IMG/VR virus record: IMGVR_UViG_3300049002_000006
Location: 18,147 to 82,146 of that record
DNA: 64,000 bases
Strand: one strand, 5' to 3'
Source: a virus
Under the pieces are notes generated by a model. The model was not told where the DNA came from and did not search any database. It saw only the letters and a program-made list of their open reading frames with translations. The position numbers and the translations under genes are program-made. Of the stretch, positions 56,449 through 63,589 are shown piece after piece; position 1 is the stretch's first letter; the number at the start of each line of letters is the position of its first letter.

Positions 56449-56500
56449 GCTTATATATAGTTCCTGCAGAATTTGCAGATTGTGTCTGCAACGTTTGCAG
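56449..56500 (-). promoter_or_regulatory. Tandem palindromic operator and promoter
   Basis: Two copies of CTGCA-N5-TGCAG lie at 56464-56478 and 56486-56500, 22 nt apart start to start (two helical turns). On the - strand they are followed within 4 nt by CTATATATAAGC, a strong -10-like box. The gap from 56252 to 56448, about 200 nt, holds an untranslated leader with no convincing gene. A dimeric repressor or activator bound to both palindromes would block or help the promoter of the gene at 55481. Confidence 0.6.
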
Positions 56501-56516
56501 ATTTGACATTCTACGG

Positions 56517-56960
56517 TCAGCCGTTTTTGAACTCTTCCCATTTCTTTCGGAGTCGTTCTTCTTTGCTAATTTGTAGTGCTTCCATGATCTTTAACACGTT
56601 GATTTGGACAAATCTTTTAGGCGGTGATCCTTTTAGTCTGGTTCGTAGAAATTCTCTCTTTTTAAGGTCAGAAATCACATAGTATTGGGAGCGTTTTGAC
56701 ATGAAAGGAAAGGCTTCTGATATGAAGGTTTCCGAAGCCCAAAACCAGCCATGGAATCGCTTCCCTTTGTTCTCCCGAAGTCGTCCTATGAACTCTTCTC
56801 GGTCCATTAAATGTGACAGGAGCAACACGGAGGATTCCGGCATTATCTGGAATAATTCCTTAAAAATAGGCATATAGCTGTTCCCAGGAGCAAGGAGTTT
56901 TCGAGCTATACCAGAGTATTCGTCGGCAGAGAAGGTGCGTGAAGAATCTGGACGCGACAT
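56517..56960 (-). CDS. wHTH-type replication/regulatory protein
   Basis: From the ATG at 56960 (GGGGAAC upstream) the product has 147 residues. A segment F-I-S-E-A-F-P-F-M-S-K-R-S-Q-Y-Y-V-I-S-D-L-K-K-R-E-F-L has the pattern of a winged helix with wing, and the end is a basic helix (E-E-R-L-R-K-K-W-E-E-F-K). This resembles phage replication initiator or loader N-domains. It lies directly before the tandem operators in the transcript, so it is also a candidate for the protein that binds them. Confidence 0.55.
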   Translation of the reverse strand: MSRPDSSRTFSADEYSGIARKLLAPGNSYMPIFKELFQIMPESSVLLLSHLMDREEFIGRLRENKGKRFHGWFWASETFISEAFPFMSKRSQYYVISDLKKREFLRTRLKGSPPKRFVQINVLKIMEALQISKEERLRKKWEEFKNG

Positions 56961-56991
56961 TGAAGGTTCCCCTTTTCCCCGTGTGGAAGTA

Positions 56992-57054
56992 AGGCGGGGG
57001 GAAGATGCCCCGGGGAAGGAAGACATCGACAGATAGCTAGTCTGCCCCCCGCCT
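56992..57054 (-). promoter_or_regulatory. Leader RNA hairpin upstream of the wHTH gene
   Basis: AGGCGGGGGG (56992-57001) and CCCCCCGCCT (57045-57054) form a perfect 10-bp stem around a 43-nt loop containing CCCCGGGG. It lies in the 5' leader of the gene at 56517-56960, 32 nt before the start codon, whose G-rich ribosome site could pair with the C-runs. A translation control role is inferred. Confidence 0.45.
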
Positions 57055-57109
57055 ATTCGTCATTGTATCAAGAGTCGTTCACGGAGTTTTGCCGTCGCCC
57101 GTCAGATTG

Positions 57110-57190
57110 CATTATCGCCCGTTTGCGGGCCGATCTAGTGTCAGACGTGATTTAGCCCGCCCGCTACTAGATCGGCCCTTAGACGACGTT
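57110..57190 (-). promoter_or_regulatory. Inverted-repeat promoter element, copy 5 (best)
   Basis: GGGCCGATCTAGT (57127-57139) and ACTAGATCGGCCC (57166-57178) are a perfect 13-bp inverted repeat across 26 nt with a centre GTGATTTAGCCC. On the - strand GATAAT (57116-57111) lies 10 nt downstream of the proximal arm. It directs transcription toward the leader and gene at 56517-56960 and begins 4 nt after the stop of the gene at 57191. Confidence 0.65.
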
Positions 57191-57520
57191 CTAGGCCCCT
57201 TGGGATTTGGGCCTAATTTCGTACACCTCGATTCGGTCCACACCTTGTAAAACCAGTGCGTTGAGGTCTTCTCCTCCGTTGACCCATTGCAGTAGACTGT
57301 TTCTGATCGATTCCATGTCAACCTCCTCGTCTACCTGAAGATCTTTCATGAAGACGAAGAATCGCAGGTTGTCCACGTCTTCTATGTGGCCTTTACGGAT
57401 TGGCGGAATGTAAGTGCCGTCCCGGAGCCTACCGACCACTTCGTCCGCCAGAGCCGCAGCCGCCCCCATGTCCCCTTTCAGGACGGCCACGGCCATCATT
57501 TCCATGTCAGTTAGAGCCAT
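57191..57520 (-). CDS. Small hypothetical protein
   Basis: From the ATG at 57520 (TAATG overlap) the product has 109 residues, helical at the start (A-V-A-V-L-K-G-D-M-G-A-A-A-A-L-A), then alpha/beta with F-F-V-F-M-K-D-L-Q-V. No motif is recognised. The stop abuts inverted-repeat element 5. Confidence 0.5.
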   Translation of the reverse strand: MALTDMEMMAVAVLKGDMGAAAALADEVVGRLRDGTYIPPIRKGHIEDVDNLRFFVFMKDLQVDEEVDMESIRNSLLQWVNGGEDLNALVLQGVDRIEVYEIRPKSQGA

Positions 57521-58041
57521 TATTCCGGCCACCAGGGGTTAGAAGATTCGTCCGTCCAGACCCAGAGGGATTCGGTCGTGCAAACGAGCGGGCCCAGGAC
57601 CCCGCCGGCCCGCCACTCGTAAACCTGCACCTTGACGTAATATCCGTCTACGGCAATCGGGAACTGTGGATAGGTTTGTCCTCCTGACGTCGAAGGTAGA
57701 TGATTTGACCACACCGACATCGGCTGGTTGGTCTTCGCCCCGCCCGGACCGGGCACCACCATCATCTGGTACGTCAGGTAGGTCGTTGCGAGTGTACTGT
57801 CGGGCTGAACGTACATAACGACCCAGTAGGTCGCGTTCACGTCGAGGCCGCTCACGCCGTACAGCAGGTTGATCCACTGATCGACTCGGCCTAGACTGGA
57901 TAGTTCTGCCCGGCCGCCTTCCATCCAGGACACGGTGACTGTGGGCAGGGGCGGCGGAGGTGGTGCAGGCGGACCGCCCATCGGCTGACCGAACACAGCG
58001 CTGCCGAGGGCAGCGACCGTCAGACACAGAAACTTCTTCAT
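57520..58041 (-). CDS. Secreted hypothetical protein
   Basis: The 173-residue product has a signal peptide (M-K-K-F-L-C-L-T-V-A-A-L-G-S-A-V-F-G), a run of Pro (P-P-A-P-P-P-P-P), and a beta-rich domain with many Trp and Tyr. It is exported in an early/replication-type block, which is unusual. A superinfection or envelope-modifying role is possible. Confidence 0.55.
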   Translation of the reverse strand: MKKFLCLTVAALGSAVFGQPMGGPPAPPPPPLPTVTVSWMEGGRAELSSLGRVDQWINLLYGVSGLDVNATYWVVMYVQPDSTLATTYLTYQMMVVPGPGGAKTNQPMSVWSNHLPSTSGGQTYPQFPIAVDGYYVKVQVYEWRAGGVLGPLVCTTESLWVWTDESSNPWWPE

Positions 58042-58068
58042 ATCGACTCTCCTAATGGAGTTGGGGCG

Positions 58069-58281
58069 CTAATTACCGTCCGGCACTGTCTGCCCTGGGG
58101 CGATCTGTTCGCCGTTCATCAATCTGACGATAGGGTTATTATCCCTATTGCTTCCTTTTGCCCACGCCAAGGCCGATACCATACCCATGATGCAGATTCT
58201 TTGGTCCTTCGATAATCCAGGATAAACAATTTCTTGTGCAAGTCGGTCGATTACTGATTGAACCTCTTCTAAGGGTCTCAT
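58069..58281 (-). CDS. Small hypothetical protein
   Basis: The product has 70 residues with a helical start (L-E-E-V-Q-S-V-I-D-R-L-A) and a helix I-C-I-M-G-M-V-S-A-L-A-W-A. It overlaps the primase gene by 4 nt. Function unknown. Confidence 0.5.
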   Translation of the reverse strand: MRPLEEVQSVIDRLAQEIVYPGLSKDQRICIMGMVSALAWAKGSNRDNNPIVRLMNGEQIAPGQTVPDGN

Positions 58282-59150
58282 ACTAAGAACCTCTTTCGCA
58301 AGGCGATTATTTCCTTCTTTGGGGCGGACGCTGGGTCCTTCCCCCCGATCCGGACTAGATAAGTCTCGCCTTCTAATCCTTCTAGTTCGGAGCAGAGTCG
58401 TTCGGCCCGCCGCTGGGCCCGTGGTTCGTTGTCCAGACAGATCGCTCGTATCGGGTACGACGCGATGCAGTCTATTTGGTTTTTGGTGTACGTTACGCCC
58501 ATCGTGGCGACGGCTCCAGGTCCGACTTTCATGGCGTCGAACGGGCCTTCATGAACCACCACAGAGTGTCCGGCCAGGTGCCCCCCAAATAAGTAGTCTT
58601 TAGCAGGATAGACCTCTGCTCCGGGCTCAGCGTTTCGGTATCTAAGTACCACTTGAGGGTCGATAGATCGAGTAGTCCAGGACACCTGAAGTCCTGTTTG
58701 GTCGTAGATTGGGATGTAAATTCGCCATGCGAGGTCCCCGGCGAATGGCCCCAAGCCCTGGACATCGTATCTCCTTTGCAGTAAAGCGGGCGAGAAGCCC
58801 CGATCTATCAGATAGCACTTGTGAGCCCGGAGAAGCGGGCCTAAGCCCTTTGGAACGACTAGTGTGCCCTTCGGCCTGACTACTTTCGGAATCCAGCCCT
58901 TGTCGAGGTCTTTGGTAAGAGTCAGGATTTCCTTGATCGGCCTGGTCGCTGCCTCGGCCAGGGTGTCGCCTAGTCGGTGTCCACCGCAGACCCAACAAGC
59001 ACAATAGCTGCCTCGCAGATTAATTCCTAGATGCCATTTGCCAGTTCGACACCAGATACATTTGATTTGAGCCCAGCCCGGCCGGCAGTGGTGGTCGCCT
59101 TCCGTCTTGTAGTCGATCCCGAGGGCTTTTAGGACGTCAATGATCGTCAT
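58278..59150 (-). CDS. DnaG-like primase (zinc ribbon plus Toprim)
   Basis: The 290-residue product has a zinc ribbon at C31-I-W-C34 and C52-W-V-C55. A basic region follows, and then a Toprim domain: V-V-V-H-E201-G-P-F-D-A and I-C-L-D240-N-E242-P (the D-x-D-like metal site). Length is short for DnaG; a helicase-binding C-terminal domain is absent. It makes primers for the family A polymerase and probably works with the DnaB-like helicase. Confidence 0.75.
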   Translation of the reverse strand: MTIIDVLKALGIDYKTEGDHHCRPGWAQIKCIWCRTGKWHLGINLRGSYCACWVCGGHRLGDTLAEAATRPIKEILTLTKDLDKGWIPKVVRPKGTLVVPKGLGPLLRAHKCYLIDRGFSPALLQRRYDVQGLGPFAGDLAWRIYIPIYDQTGLQVSWTTRSIDPQVVLRYRNAEPGAEVYPAKDYLFGGHLAGHSVVVHEGPFDAMKVGPGAVATMGVTYTKNQIDCIASYPIRAICLDNEPRAQRRAERLCSELEGLEGETYLVRIGGKDPASAPKKEIIALRKRFLV

Positions 59151-59320
59151 TTGGTTTCCAATACTGCGTCCTTCTTGGCGTATTCTTCCATGAACTTACG
59201 GAGTTCCTTCGTCATGTCTGTCCCTCGTCGGGCACAGGCGGCTTTGAACCTTTCCCGCAAGATTTTTGGGACGTTCTTCAGGAACAGACAACAGGTGTTG
59301 GGTTTAGGCTTGTTCGTCAT
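59147..59320 (-). CDS. Ribbon-helix-helix-like small protein
   Basis: From the ATG at 59320 the product has 57 residues. L-F-L-K-N-V-P-K-I-L-R-E-R-F-K-A and G-T-D-M-T-K-E-L-R-K-F-M-E-E form the strand, helix, helix plan of Arc/MetJ-type repressors. It overlaps the primase gene by 4 nt. A DNA-binding regulator is likely. Confidence 0.6.
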   Translation of the reverse strand: MTNKPKPNTCCLFLKNVPKILRERFKAACARRGTDMTKELRKFMEEYAKKDAVLETK

Positions 59321-59519
59321 TGATTTCCCTGCGGGTTCGGAGGGCAACGTTCAACATGTATAATTGGTTGGCTTCTGTCTTAGGAAGACCTTCTATGAGT
59401 TTCCGATAGCTCTCTTCCCAGAACCAGGCTAGTTTCTCGTATCTATAAGCGAGCCGGATAAAACCAAGACACAGGAGCATCTCCACTAGACACGCTATCT
59501 GAAGGAATTCAATCATCAT
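59304..59519 (-). CDS. Small single-span membrane protein
   Basis: The product has 71 residues. The first 25 residues are hydrophobic (I-A-C-L-V-E-M-L-L-C-L-G-F-I-R-L-A), followed by an amphipathic helix with Trp. It overlaps the helicase stop (ATGATG) and the RHH gene by 17 nt. Role unknown. Confidence 0.5.
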   Translation of the reverse strand: MMIEFLQIACLVEMLLCLGFIRLAYRYEKLAWFWEESYRKLIEGLPKTEANQLYMLNVALRTRREINDEQA

Positions 59520-60880
59520 TTCCCTTTGTTGACGAGGTAATTTTCTAAAGCGTCGAACATCTTGATTTCTTCCTTCTCAACCTTGCCGTCGAACGTCATG
59601 CTGAGCACCTTCCTTTTTGTCGTGAGAGTCCTGCACATAAATTCGTCTATTGTTCCGACTGCTGCCATCATGTAAATCATGGACGTTTTGCCCTCGACGC
59701 CCCGTCCCAGTCCGTGAATCCGGCCGGCGGCTTGATCCAACTCTCCGGGGGTCCATGGGAACTCACCGACCATGACGTGTTGAATGCCCAGACCGTTCCA
59801 ACCTACGCCGGCCGCCTGTGTGTTTCCGAATAGCAGTCTTGTGTGTTTGTTTTCCACGATGGCGTCGAACGCTGCTTGCCGTTTCTTTCCTGTCACCTGG
59901 CCGGTGACCTTTACGGCGATGTCACCGTAGTAGGTTGTGAGATGACCCAGGAAGTCTAAATGGTTGCCGAACGTAATCAGCTTTGACGGACTCTCTTCTA
60001 GAAAGTTGGAGATCCACTCTTTCAGAACAGGGAGTTTCAACTCGCCGACTAGCTTCCTGAGGTAGATCAGCTTGGCTAGTCGCTCCGCCCGTCTCGCCCG
60101 GTTGGCTCGTTCCATGCTCGTCGCTGCCAACCATTTAATGATGTCGCGTTCGGCCCGGTCGTATTCGTCCTTCCTGGGCAATTCGATTGGGAGTGTAATC
60201 CATTGAATCGCCGGCAAGTCTTTGAGGACGTCCTGTTTCCGTCTGCGCACCATTACGTTTTTCTTGAGGATTCGGTGTAGTTCTGGTATCCTTTCCGCCC
60301 CCGGGTATCTTGTGCCCCACTGCGACTTCTCTGGTGCACAGTATCGGTTACCGTAGAGCCAGAAGTTCGGCCACAGGTCGGGCCGAAGCATGTTCAAGAT
60401 CGGCCACAATTCAATAGGTCTGTTTGTCATAGGCGTCCCGGACAAAGACACCATCTTCTTTGCCAGTACGGAAAGGACTTTGGCGGCTTTAGTCCTTTTT
60501 ACGTTGCGAGTTTTACAATAATGGACTTCGTCAAGGACGAGCAAAGAGAAAATGTTTTTGGTCAGAAGCGGGAGCCAGGACCACAGGACGTCATAGTTGA
60601 TGATGTAGATTTGTCCAGGAGGTAGCACTGGCGGGTGCGTTCTGGAACCGAGTTGTACGGCCCGGGCCTTAATGTGCTTCCAGCATTCACGCTCCCAGTT
60701 GATTTTGATGGACTTCGGGCAGACGACGAGCATCCGGCCGGTCCGGACGAATATCTTATAATACCATAGGGCTTGGGCGGTTTTTCCAAGGCCCATTTCG
60801 TCCGCCAATAGCGCTCGGCCTCCGAACTTGTGTATCTTCCGGACGCCGATGCGTTGGTAGCCGTACAGTTTAGGACTCAT
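59516..60880 (-). CDS. SNF2-family DNA translocase/helicase
   Basis: The 454-residue product has the full SF2/SNF2 motif set. It has Y-Q-R-I-G-V-R-K-I (Q-like), A-D-E-M-G-L-G-K-T (I), L-D-E-V-H (II), S-L-S-G-T-P-M-T-N-R (III), and L-L-F-G-N-T-Q-A-A-G-V-G-W-N-G (V). Motif VI is Q-A-A-G-R-I-H-G-L-G-R. Such phage proteins act in replication start or repair (T4 UvsW/gp41 context). It overlaps the sigma-like gene by 4 nt. Confidence 0.8.
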   Translation of the reverse strand: MSPKLYGYQRIGVRKIHKFGGRALLADEMGLGKTAQALWYYKIFVRTGRMLVVCPKSIKINWERECWKHIKARAVQLGSRTHPPVLPPGQIYIINYDVLWSWLPLLTKNIFSLLVLDEVHYCKTRNVKRTKAAKVLSVLAKKMVSLSGTPMTNRPIELWPILNMLRPDLWPNFWLYGNRYCAPEKSQWGTRYPGAERIPELHRILKKNVMVRRRKQDVLKDLPAIQWITLPIELPRKDEYDRAERDIIKWLAATSMERANRARRAERLAKLIYLRKLVGELKLPVLKEWISNFLEESPSKLITFGNHLDFLGHLTTYYGDIAVKVTGQVTGKKRQAAFDAIVENKHTRLLFGNTQAAGVGWNGLGIQHVMVGEFPWTPGELDQAAGRIHGLGRGVEGKTSMIYMMAAVGTIDEFMCRTLTTKRKVLSMTFDGKVEKEEIKMFDALENYLVNKGK

Positions 60881-61383
60881 ACAGCGGCTTTCACTTCTTG
60901 GAAGGCGTTTCGGATGCGGGCCTGGGACCAGCCAGAGTCCTTCAGATACAACCAGATCGACGTTCGTACGGTTTCGGCGGTGACACCGAGCTTCCGGAGT
61001 TTATTGAGGACGTACTCCGGCGGCTCGAAGACGGTGTTGACCACTTGTTGACCGTCCACTGACAGTCTGTTCAGGACTTCTTTCAGGTCGGATAATGCCG
61101 GCCCGGCTGGTACCGGAAATCGAGTCAGGTCGAAGTCGCGGACGAGTCTCTTTCGGTCTCTGACTACTTGCCGGACTACTCGCGTCAGGCCCCCGAGGAC
61201 TTCCCACCAGACTTTCGTTGTCAGTGCTCCTTTGCTCTCATCGTACTCGCGCCACGCCTCGCAGAAGGCCAGGTTGGCTTCGGCTATCAGGTCTTCTTCC
61301 GGAATGCGGAATTGTCGCTTGACGGCGTTGACTTCTTTCAGGATCATGAGTCTTACGGATTCATATGCCTCTGTTTCGTCCAT
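60877..61383 (-). CDS. Sigma-factor-like protein
   Basis: The 168-residue product contains a region 2-like segment (about 25-75: E-D-L-I-A-E-A-N-L-A-F-C-E-A-W-R, Y-D-E-S-K-G-A, T-T-K-V-W-W-E-V). A C-terminal region 4-like helix set follows (L-S-V-D-G-Q-Q-V-V, then R-T-S-I-W-L-Y-L). This is the size of a phage or ECF-type sigma factor. It is a candidate to read the inverted-repeat promoter family or the late promoters. Region 2 residues are divergent. Confidence 0.6.
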   Translation of the reverse strand: MDETEAYESVRLMILKEVNAVKRQFRIPEEDLIAEANLAFCEAWREYDESKGALTTKVWWEVLGGLTRVVRQVVRDRKRLVRDFDLTRFPVPAGPALSDLKEVLNRLSVDGQQVVNTVFEPPEYVLNKLRKLGVTAETVRTSIWLYLKDSGWSQARIRNAFQEVKAAV

Positions 61384-61419
61384 GACGAGTCTCTTGAGGT
61401 ATAATCGGTCTAATCTTGT

Positions 61420-62184
61420 TTATACTACTGCCACCTCTGCCGGCAAGGCGTTCAGTAGAAGGTTTTTGAAGTTTAGTAGCCGCTTCGGCTGGGTCAGCGG
61501 ATCGTACTGATTGACGGTGACGCCGTAGGCGATCAGCAGGTCGAGGGCCGTTCTGCTTTTTGCCTCCCGCCGGAACTGGTAGTCACAGGCCCGGACCTTC
61601 TCGGGGGCGATCAGGTTCCGCCAACTCCCTTGCTGACGGGTGATGGTCATGAGGATGTGGTCCGACTCCTGTTCGTCTAATTGGATCTTTGTGAGGCTAT
61701 CGATCCATGTCGTGCAGTCGAATAGCCCCAGCTTGAACGAGTCGATCAACTGCTCCAGGTAGTCGTCTAGGTCCGGGCGGCTGTCGTCGGTCGATACGTC
61801 TAGCACGGACGACGTATGCCGCTTCTTATCCAATTCGCCGAAGCAGAATCCGGCCTTGACGTTCTCCGCAGTGAACCGTCCGCCGATGTACCCGACGACG
61901 GCCTTGCGGCGGGCGTTGCTAGACTGGACACACAGAGTCGGGACGAATAGCGTCTTTTCGGTCATGTTCAGGTCGAAAGCCGCGACCAAATCACTCCCGT
62001 CCTTATTCATCCAGAGTCGCTTGGCGATCAGCGGGATTTTCCTCCTTCGTAGTTCGGCTTCGACGGCCTCGACCAGAACGTCATGCGGTAGAGCCGTCCA
62101 TCGAAAGCCGGACCCTTCGGGGGCCTCGGGGGGCTTGACTTTTTTCAGGTCGCTTGGGTAGCATAGCTTGGTGTAGTGAATCAT
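61420..62184 (-). CDS. Hypothetical protein, DUF932-like pattern
   Basis: The product has 254 residues. It is alpha/beta with L-F-V-P-T-L-C-V-Q-S-S-N-A-R-R, Y-I-G-G-R-F-T-A-E-N-V-K-A-G-F-C-F and a helix-rich C-terminus ending A-L-P-A-E-V-A-V-V. The middle recalls DUF932 proteins of phages and plasmids (S-N...G-G...C motif order), whose role is unknown. It overlaps the gene at 62181 by 4 nt. Confidence 0.45.
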   Translation of the reverse strand: MIHYTKLCYPSDLKKVKPPEAPEGSGFRWTALPHDVLVEAVEAELRRRKIPLIAKRLWMNKDGSDLVAAFDLNMTEKTLFVPTLCVQSSNARRKAVVGYIGGRFTAENVKAGFCFGELDKKRHTSSVLDVSTDDSRPDLDDYLEQLIDSFKLGLFDCTTWIDSLTKIQLDEQESDHILMTITRQQGSWRNLIAPEKVRACDYQFRREAKSRTALDLLIAYGVTVNQYDPLTQPKRLLNFKNLLLNALPAEVAVV

Positions 62185-62396
62185 TTCTTCTCCTTAGGAA
62201 GGTTTTCGAGTAAAATTATCATTGTGCCCCACATGATCGGATGGATCTTGCCGTGAGTGTCTTTCGTCCTGAGTACGGTATTCGGACCTAGACGGTCGTC
62301 AGGCGACATGACTAGTTGGAAGTTATGCCGTGGGTCAGGGTCTGATGCCAGTACGAATCCTTTGTTGTAAGGAGTCCGTTCGATTAGTTGTTCCAT
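62181..62396 (-). CDS. Small hypothetical protein
   Basis: The product has 71 residues, with a start M-E-Q-L-I-E-R-T-P-Y-N-K-G. The same 5' DNA occurs in altered form upstream of 62886 (see the repeat feature). The chain is mixed, with W-G-T-M-I-I-L-L-E at the end. Function unknown. Confidence 0.5.
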   Translation of the reverse strand: MEQLIERTPYNKGFVLASDPDPRHNFQLVMSPDDRLGPNTVLRTKDTHGKIHPIMWGTMIILLENLPKEKK

Positions 62397-62406
62397 TTTC
62401 TTATCC

Positions 62407-62718
62407 TTAAATGAAGGCTCCGGGGACAGTTCCGATCAGTGGGGCGTACCGGTTATAGAATTCTCGGATAGACGTTTGGAACGCTTGTCCGCTCAGGTGT
62501 AGTTCGATGTGTGGGATCCACGTCTGCCCTTCGTATTCTACCGGCAGAAATTGCATGTATCGCCACCGGACGGCCACGACCGTTAAGTGCAGTTGGAATC
62601 CACTTTTCCATATTGTCGTAGATGCAATCTCGTGGCCGACTTGAGGAACTGCCGGCATCACTGTCGGCCAGAATTCGTTTCGCAGGTCGAGATTTGTGTG
62701 GCAGTGAACGCGGATCAT
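62407..62718 (-). CDS. Small hypothetical protein
   Basis: The product has 103 residues and is beta-rich: I-R-V-H-C-H-T-N-L-D, F-Q-L-H-L-T-V-V-A-V-R-W. A helical end follows (F-Y-N-R-Y-A-P-L). It resembles small phage proteins of unknown function. It is flanked by short gaps of 10 and 18 nt. Confidence 0.5.
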   Translation of the reverse strand: MIRVHCHTNLDLRNEFWPTVMPAVPQVGHEIASTTIWKSGFQLHLTVVAVRWRYMQFLPVEYEGQTWIPHIELHLSGQAFQTSIREFYNRYAPLIGTVPGAFI

Positions 62719-62736
62719 ATCTTCTCCTTAGGTAGA

Positions 62737-62886
62737 CTATCGGTGAAATCCCAGGCACAAACCGATCCCGGCTAACAGTAAAACCAACGACAGAATCAGG
62801 CAGATAAACCCGAGAATGAAAAAAACCAGACCCGCGTCTGCTGGGGGCAGGTCTGGCCAATCACGGTAGTCATCGTATTCGTTCAT
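62737..62886 (-). CDS. 49-residue membrane protein
   Basis: From the ATG at 62886 (AAGGA upstream) the product has a polar start (N-E-Y-D-D-Y-R-D-W-P-D-L) and one strong hydrophobic segment (V-F-F-I-L-G-F-I-C-L-I-L-S-L-V-L-L-L-A). An upstream in-frame ATG at 62976 overlaps the kinase gene and would add a relative of the 62181 gene's N-terminus. Function unknown. Confidence 0.5.
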   Translation of the reverse strand: MNEYDDYRDWPDLPPADAGLVFFILGFICLILSLVLLLAGIGLCLGFHR

Positions 62887-62944
62887 CGGCTGGGTTCCTT
62901 CATTGTAAGGAGTTTGTTTGATTAACTGTTCCGTCTTATTCTCT

Positions 62945-63589
62945 TTACGATTGATGGAATTGCACAACCCACTCATTCGGGAGCGAGTCCATTTCCTGGA
63001 ACATTCTTGCTATTGTGTGGTAGGATACTCCGTGAATGTTTCGCCTTGAGGCCACAGCAGGATCGCAGATTGCCTGGACGATACACACAGGTATTTCATA
63101 TGCTTTGGCTATCTGCCAATATGGTGCGATTTGCCACAATTTGATATTGGTGTTATCAACAATCAGAATGTGATTTTGGTCTTTCTGTTGGGATTGGATG
63201 TTTTCGATGTAGGCTCGGAGGCAGGCGGCGTGTGCTTCTTGGAGTTTGGCTGGATTAAATTCGTACTTATCTCCTTTCAGAAAGAAGTGGTCGGCCGATA
63301 TTATCTTCGCGACCGGGCTGAGTTTGCTGGCAAACGTGGTTTTGCCCGATCCGGGAATTCCGCGCATGATGTAGATGTTCATATCGTTTCTGGTCAGATG
63401 TGTGACTTTTTCACAAAACAGGAAATTGATGCAGTGCTGGTTAATCTGGTCAGTGCCGACTTCCGGAAATAATTCTCGGAGCCGCTTGATCGAACGGGAC
63501 CAGCTATGAACGACTCCGCTGAGGTTGCAGGAGTCTTGGACTTGGAGAGCCTCAGCGGCGAGTTGGGCGAGCGTTCGGTTGTCAGTCAC
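62945..63589 (-). CDS. P-loop polynucleotide-kinase-like protein
   Basis: The 214-residue product has two parts. Residues 1-68 form a small phage domain (A-A-E-A-L-Q-V-Q-D-S-C-N-L-S-G-V-V-H-S). Residues 72-214 form a P-loop kinase: M-R-G-I-P-G-S-G-K-T-T-F (Walker A), S-A-D-H-F-F (lid or substrate), I-L-I-V-D-N-T-N (Walker B). It resembles the kinase half of T4 Pnk and similar AAA_33 proteins, and would phosphorylate 5'-OH ends. No phosphatase domain is seen. Confidence 0.7.
   Translation of the reverse strand: MTDNRTLAQLAAEALQVQDSCNLSGVVHSWSRSIKRLRELFPEVGTDQINQHCINFLFCEKVTHLTRNDMNIYIMRGIPGSGKTTFASKLSPVAKIISADHFFLKGDKYEFNPAKLQEAHAACLRAYIENIQSQQKDQNHILIVDNTNIKLWQIAPYWQIAKAYEIPVCIVQAICDPAVASRRNIHGVSYHTIARMFQEMDSLPNEWVVQFHQS

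Larger units (their letters stand above)
62366..62935. repeat. Pair of imperfect direct repeats, about 30 nt each
   Basis: The + strand segment TTGTAAGGAGTCCGTTCGAT (from 62366) recurs as TTGTAAGGAGTTTGTTTGAT (from 62907), followed by TAGTTGTTCC and TAACTGTTCC. One copy is the start of the gene at 62181-62396. The other is in the leader of the gene at 62737-62886 and has lost its start codon. A partial duplication is likely. Confidence 0.55.
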
